From assembly GCA_008508345.1 (NCBI GenBank), contig QNGE01003853.1, positions 5,047 to 69,046 on the forward strand: a stretch of 64,000 nt of DNA, given 5' to 3'. The notes beneath the pieces were generated by a model. That model did not search any database, was not told where the DNA came from, and worked only from the letters and a program-made list of their open reading frames with translations. Below, piece after piece: positions 59,514 to 64,000 of the stretch; the first letter of the stretch is position 1, and each line of letters starts with the position of its first letter. This stretch comes from Paragonimus westermani (taxonomy: Eukaryota > Platyhelminthes > Trematoda > Plagiorchiida > Troglotrematidae). Made by a program: the position numbers and the translations under genes.

Positions 59514-60309
59514 TGCGTACGTGCACTAAATTAGCGTGTCCTCAGGTACACGCAGAAACACCAGACGTGAAATAAAATACGGATAATTGCGGAGATCGAA
59601 AATATATTACACGATAATTGCAAATGCTCTCGATCAGCGGTAGACGACACAGATTCGCGAAATAGCTAGGGATGCTGAAGATCCGACCGTCAAGCGCGCG
59701 AGCGAACCAGAAAAAGGTGTATGGCGCGCTTGGTGCGCATACGCTGACAAGCAAGCAAACGAACAAACGCGACCTCATGCGTCAGGCAGACGGCAGACAA
59801 AGATCCGTAAAGTCCGATGTACAGTGTGAGGTAAGATTTTAGGAAGAATTTTACACATCGTACAGCAGACGGACCAAGGGTATCTCCAGGTGACTACAAT
59901 TGACCTGTATGGTAGAGCTATGAGTTATATGGGCTGGGGGATAGGCGGAGTGATCAAATGCATATACGCGTTCCCAAACTTCGTGTTCATTATCATCAGT
60001 ATCTTGTCAAGCACTCCGCTGTTAGTGCAAAAAGCCTATTCTGGTTTGCATCCTTTACTCAGAAAGTAGAGATTAGCGTACCAGAACTATTGACGTCAAT
60101 AAATACTGATGCGATAGCCGTGAAAGGCCTGACAGACTTTTACAACAGTAGTTTCTCGTAGGCAGCTTCACTTCCTCATAGTCCAATTACCGAACTGATG
60201 GAAAAATTACAGCGGTCCTGAGGGAGGTCACTCAAAAGGTTGAAAAGTTGAGCATTACAACATGCGAGTAGCGTTAGATTTCTATCAGTTCACTTACTAT
60301 AGCTAACAA
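59514..60309. other. Unassigned stretch
   Basis: A + strand frame at about 59997-60161, after ATTATCATCAG, reads YLVKHSAVSAKSLFWFASFT and ends KGLTDFYNSSFS. It could be another exon but has no recognised motif or firm donor. Confidence 0.3.
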
Positions 60310-60920
60310 TAATTCAACATTCTAGCATTTTACCTTTGAGAAAGACGTAGGGTACCTGTGTTATTCCAATTGTATGGAGCTCGGACCCCCTCCTTAAAAG
60401 CGTGAATTACTGTTGATAGGCACCAATCATAAGGTACCTCATCAGACTTCCAAACTATCCGTGAGAGTTTTGTCGGTTCTGATATCAAACTCTCCCTGCC
60501 ATCTTTTAACAGAGGAGAGAGAGGAGGTCTGGTCCAGGAGCTTTGTTACACTTTACTAACTTAAGCTCCAGAGCCACTTCTACTTTCGACGGAGGGCCAT
60601 CTCGAATGCAACAACTAACTATTCAGTTCTCGTCGTCTATACGGTCCGGTTGATGCCAGCTGAATCGTTTCTCAAACTGCTCAGCCAACCTGTCAAATCG
60701 GCACGATGGACTGGTGGTAAGTGAACCATCTTTCACGTGTTCTCACTTGCACAGGCTCGACGGCCAGTGAATCCAAGGACCACGGAAAAAGCCTTGTACT
60801 ATTCCGAGACAAACAGGCTCGCTACACCTCTTTCAACTGTTCGACCAAATAGTGTTCCCGGTTTTTGAACAAGCTTTTAGTCAGTTTGCGTTCACGTTTC
60901 CAATGGTCGTCATCGCATTC
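60310..60920 (-). mobile_element. LINE fragment, linker and RT fingers
   Basis: On the - strand frames read RKLTKSLFKNREHYLVEQLK, then GSLTTSPSCRFDRLAEQFEK with RFSWHQPDRIDDEN, then PSKVEVALELKLVKCNKAPG, then PDLLSPLLKDGRESLI, then RIVWKSDEVPYDWCLSTVIH with AFKEGVRAPYNW. These are the region before the RT and RT motifs 0-1 (the NNKAPGPDDLSP...LFK and W...VP.DW..S.VIP.FKKG blocks) of the same LINE family as at 54.5-55.3 kb. The palm and 3' end are absent. Frameshifts are present. Confidence 0.8.
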
Positions 60921-61300
60921 AGAACTAGGTGGAACAGAACAACGCTTGTTCATGAAGTTTATCGACGTGACGGAAACCTAGTTCTGTCGCAACTGAACAT
61001 CTCCTTTGAAACATACCTCTTCACGGCACTCTTTCGTGGCTGCCATGATTCCTTCACACCGCTCGTTAGATTCTCCTACCTGACTCGGAGTATTCAGTGG
61101 GATCTAATCGAGAAAACATTGTATTGTTGTGGAACTCATCACGATTCCCAATCCAGCTTGACCGCAAGGTTCGGCGTCGGAGTCATCAGAAACCCTGAGA
61201 AAGGAACGCTTAGATAGATAAGTATCTAGAGGTGGCCTCACGTGGATACTGGTGCCAGTCGTAGATTCGCGCCCCCGACACAGCACTCATCAGACACCAG
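60921..61300. other. Stretch between LINE fragment and exon-like segment
   Basis: A + strand ORF (60852-61217) overlaps the LINE fragment on the other strand and is probably its shadow. The end of the stretch (CATCAGACACCAG) is a possible acceptor. Confidence 0.35.
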
Positions 61301-61474
61301 GCCTGAGAGAGTACTTGCCAGGACAGCTTGTTGACCAAATTGTCGCAGAGTGCGAACGATATGGACGCCAATGTTTACCAGTTATCTTAGCTTTAAAAAA
61401 ATCATTAATCGAAGACGAATATAAGCAAGAAGACTTAGGGGGTAAAATAGAAGGTCGTGATGGGTGGATAATGA
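61301..61474 (+). CDS. Putative exon cut by LINE insertion, unidentified
   Basis: Following ACACCAG an open frame reads LREYLPGQLVDQIVAECERY, then GRQCLPVILALKKSLIEDEY, then KQEDLGGKIEGRDGWIMTM. The composition is strongly protein-like, with no stops and a good mix of charged and hydrophobic residues in helical spacing. Right after it the LINE fragment of 61475-62355 begins in the same orientation. No donor is obvious before the junction, so the exon may be interrupted by the insertion, or its donor may be the weak GTCGTG at about 61455. The protein is not recognised. Confidence 0.4.
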
Positions 61475-62355
61475 CAATGTGTAGACCGGTTCACATACTT
61501 GAAAAGTTGCAGCAACGGCGGTGGGGATGTACGTAATGACATGGAAGCGCGTATTTTTAAGGTTAGGGCGGTATTTGCCAAACCGGAGCATTTCCGAAGA
61601 CAGAGGGGCATCTCTCTGAGACTCGAAGGTCGCGTGTATAAGGTGACAGTGCGGCGGCAAAACTTCGCCAATCGGAGAAGACATTAACCGTCTTCAAGTG
61701 TTTGACCGTCGATGTCTGCATTCAATCGCTCGCATCGGCTGGCACCAACGAGTAGGCAACAAGGGGGTTACGAAGTGGGTAGTTGGTAGTGATTGCCAAA
61801 TGAACTCACTTGTTCAGTCCTTGCGTCAGCACGGACTTAGGCGGCCAGGCCGTTTACTAAAAATATCATCTGGTCGTCTGTCACATCGAGCACTCCTTGT
61901 CGACGCGGTGGCTCACTGAGGTAATATGCGAGGCGGACAGATGATGACCTGGTGTAGAGAAATAAGGTTGTTCGCAAAGGGGTCGGCCACTGCGGATTGG
62001 GTTGGAGACCTCGCGATTCACATAGTCTTTGGCTGGAAGCTTTAGGTAAGATGGTGGCCAATCGAGCTCACTGGTGTGAACGTTGACTCTATTTGGCCAA
62101 GTTGTCTGCGAAGCGAGTGCACTTAGTGATGCGAGCAAGTGAAAAGCTTACTTTTACTTACAATCCAGTTGTTTCACTGCTAGGTGTAGGCTACTTGGCA
62201 TTGAATGTTTGTGTGACGACGTAGCATTTTTAGTAGCTAAGTCTTCTCCTCTCCCCTTCAAGTTTTTCTCTTTCACACGGGTTGCTCTTCATAGTTGTGT
62301 GCTAGTTAACCGTCAGTGAGAATCCCTGATGTGTTGCTGTATATGACGATGATGA
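61475..62355 (+). mobile_element. 5'-truncated LINE with 3' UTR and (GAT)n tail
   Basis: Frames read DRFTYLKSCSNGGGD, then ARIFKVRAVFAKPEHFRRQR, then GISLRLEGRVYKVTVRR. A gap follows, and then RLQVFDRRCLHSIARIGWHQ and RVGNKGVTKWV. This is the RT thumb and following region of a LINE. A non-coding stretch of about 400 bases follows and ends in CTGATGTGTTGCTGT and a short GAT-type repeat, similar to 1355-1417 and 35704-35764. Complete 3' end with a lost 5' end is the usual result of target-primed reverse transcription. Frameshifts show it is old. Confidence 0.8.
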
Positions 62356-62559
62356 TGCTGACGAGTACTTCTTGGAGCAATCCCCTCACACGAGTGTCAC
62401 GAGTCTGCATTGTTTCATCTTGCGACCACCGGTGGCTAACTTAGACCAGCCTCGCATGAATCCAGATTTCGGCACCGCGTAGACCTTGCAGCCCATTAAG
62501 TCGACCAATAGGGGCTTGTTTGCAACCGTGAATTCAAACACGGATATTACATGTTGTGA
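62356..62559. other. No recognisable gene
   Basis: Short ORF on the - strand (62386-62571) without motif. Confidence 0.4.
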
Positions 62560-62715
62560 GCTTCTGCTCAAGATCAGTGATCCCCAGTGTAATGAACAAT
62601 TGTTCTAACAATCCCATGCACGCCTGCTTGTCTGTTCTGTGTACATACAGTTGTGTATACATGCTATAATAGATCTGGAGTGGACTCAGTGTCACGTTCC
62701 TCACCCGTGAAACTG
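62560..62715 (-). repeat. Dispersed repeat family R1, diverged copy
   Basis: CTGCTTGTCTGTTCTGTGTA and the following CATGCTATAA...ACTCAGTGTCAC...CCCGTG blocks match the reverse complement of 2280-2390 in order, with many changes. An ORF of 73 codons on the - strand spans it (LSPLQIYYSMYTQLYVHRTD), suggesting the family once encoded protein. Confidence 0.6.
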
Positions 62716-63785
62716 AGCGAACAAAGCCGACGCCAGGCGTTTCCAGACGATTCATTTGTTGTTTTAAGCCTCAAGGGCCTCTTGCTAACACATTTTTAAC
62801 TGTTATCCGACGTGCTTAAGCGTTCCGTGAACTTTTCCTTTTGCGCAATTCTGAGTGTCACTGAGCGTTTCCAAACCGATATCGCGCTTCTCCGTTACTC
62901 CTCTTGTCTGCAGCCTATGATTTCAGACTAGGCTAGACATAACTACTTACTATAATTCCGAAGATTCCTGAAAGCGTACTGTTAAGTTTCAAACCTTGTT
63001 GTGTTGTATTAGTTCGATGACTTTTGGAACTGCATTTCGAGCGGCAGTCTAAATTTTCGGTAAACCAGGGTCGAGCACATATAAGATGGTTCACCACAAT
63101 ATATCATCCAATTTCAACTGATACAAAGATTAAGTGCTCTTTTGGCACAATCTACAAATGTGTGATTACATCACACATGCAGTATTTAGGACAAATTATT
63201 AGAGTAATCTACATATTTATACAATGCAAAACTACGTGTTGGTTCAGATAACAACAATGCTCATTATTCACCCGAAGGCCGGTAACGCAGTGTGTTACCT
63301 TAGTGTAACTTCTACAAGGTTAATAACATCCATGAATTGCTCGTTATCAGCCACATTTGTCAGGTTTCGTTATAAAGAAGCCACTTTACTCGTCGTATCG
63401 GATAACTTCTAATATGTATTATGTAAGTAGACGTGCACGTACACAGACCTTGTATAGAAACCAAAAGTATTCTACGGTGAACCTGTACGACCGTATACAG
63501 TCGTAACTGTACAACAGTGTTTATTAAATGTTTGCATCCATGAGTGCATATCAGGAACATACGGAGTATTGTAGACATTTTAATATTTCTCTTCATTTTT
63601 ATACACAGTCTACACCAGTTGCCTTCGTACCCAATGAAAACCACTTGTTTGAATTGATTCGACCTTACAATACACTTCCGGGGCACGCGTTTCATTTCTT
63701 TGGTGTTCCTGCCCCGTTAAGATTGGGATTGTCTATAATCAGCTATTCACCGACTGCGTTTTGAACGGACCATTTGTGTTTATAC
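62716..63785. other. Unassigned stretch
   Basis: A + strand frame at 63551-63764, after CATATCAG, reads EHTEYCRHFNISLHFYTQST, then HLFELIRPYNTLPGHAFHFF to a TGA. It could be a terminal exon but is not recognised. Nothing else seen. Confidence 0.3.
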
Positions 63786-64000
63786 TCCTGTAGTGACCAG
63801 CGGTCGTGTGGCTTCACTAAGGATCGCGGCTGCAACCATGTTTTACTGTTTGTCTGTTCTGTACGCATGATTCTGTGTACGCCTACCATAGGAGGCTTGA
63901 TATGAACTCAGTGTTAATTTCTTCAGCCATGCAACGAATTGCACGTCACGAATGCTTGCCTCTTTCCTAACGATCCATATATCCTTCCATTGATCAAGGT
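63786..64000 (-). repeat. Dispersed repeat family R1, copy B (runs off the window)
   Basis: Reverse complement of 2205-2430 over about 210 bases, with shared runs including CTGTACGCATGATTCTGTGT and GATATGAACTCAGTGT. It reaches the last base, so its full length is not visible. Confidence 0.7.

Noticed and set aside
60852..61217. 121-codon ORF on the + strand
   Set aside because: It largely overlaps LINE linker sequence readable on the - strand, so it is most likely a shadow frame.
1..64000. CRISPR arrays, prokaryotic operons, phage or plasmid features
   Set aside because: No regularly spaced direct repeats and no dense gene layout. All recognised genes are animal and interrupted by introns.

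Overview
The window looks like a gene-poor, repeat-rich animal nuclear contig, most likely from a trematode flatworm. The reasons are widely spaced exons with GT/AG borders, one very short intron (57 bp) beside introns of several kilobases, and a mix of non-LTR retrotransposon relics and Penelope-like element (PLE) relics of the kind common in flukes. Nothing prokaryotic is visible: no operons, Shine-Dalgarno sites or CRISPR arrays. Assignment below 'platyhelminth, probably trematode' is inference. A single N at 35803 marks an unresolved base in an (AG)n run.

Three host genes are recognised with good support. (1) A kappaB-Ras (NKIRAS-like) small GTPase on the + strand, exons at 10315-10509, 10567-10687 and 10771-10946, with phases that join cleanly; the P-loop exon was not found. 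(2) A GNB1L-like WD40-repeat protein on the + strand, exons at about 28295-28634 and 31925-32886, joined across a 3.3-kb intron that holds a 0.3-kb repeat. (3) Synaptogyrin, a four-pass MARVEL-domain vesicle protein, on the - strand, exons at 49044-49266, 44261-44418 and 39414-39641; the first exon was not found. The synaptogyrin introns are several kilobases long and hold LINE debris and two + strand open segments with splice-like borders (43803-44090, 47496-47690).

Less certain coding signals: a phase-consistent four-exon + strand candidate at 55828-58399 with no recognised family, a terminal-exon-like segment at 15389-15654, and single exon-like segments at 20337-20515 (-), 26819-27097 (-), 48692-48835 (-), 59273-59513 (+) and 61301-61474 (+).

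Repeats make up much of the rest. A nearly full-length but dead LINE lies at 6660-9620 (-). Parts of a second LINE family lie at 54480-55340 (-), 60310-60920 (-) and 61475-62355 (+), and a CR1-like LINE relic lies at 45150-46920 (-). PLE relics lie at 16140-16440 (+), 24165-25145 (-, flanked by inverted repeats) and 36560-37560 (-, reverse transcriptase with YMDD). There is also a 173-bp-period GC-rich tandem family, a folded-back SINE-like pair, a 0.31-kb repeat headed by a 24-bp perfect palindrome in two inverted copies 27 kb apart, and a dispersed repeat present at both window edges. The recognised genes have unrelated roles (NF-kappaB signalling GTPase, WD40 scaffold, vesicle membrane protein), and nothing shows that they act together. 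I found no convincing new multi-gene system. The most unusual structures are the PLE with inverted flanks, the palindrome-headed repeat and the orphan multi-exon candidate.
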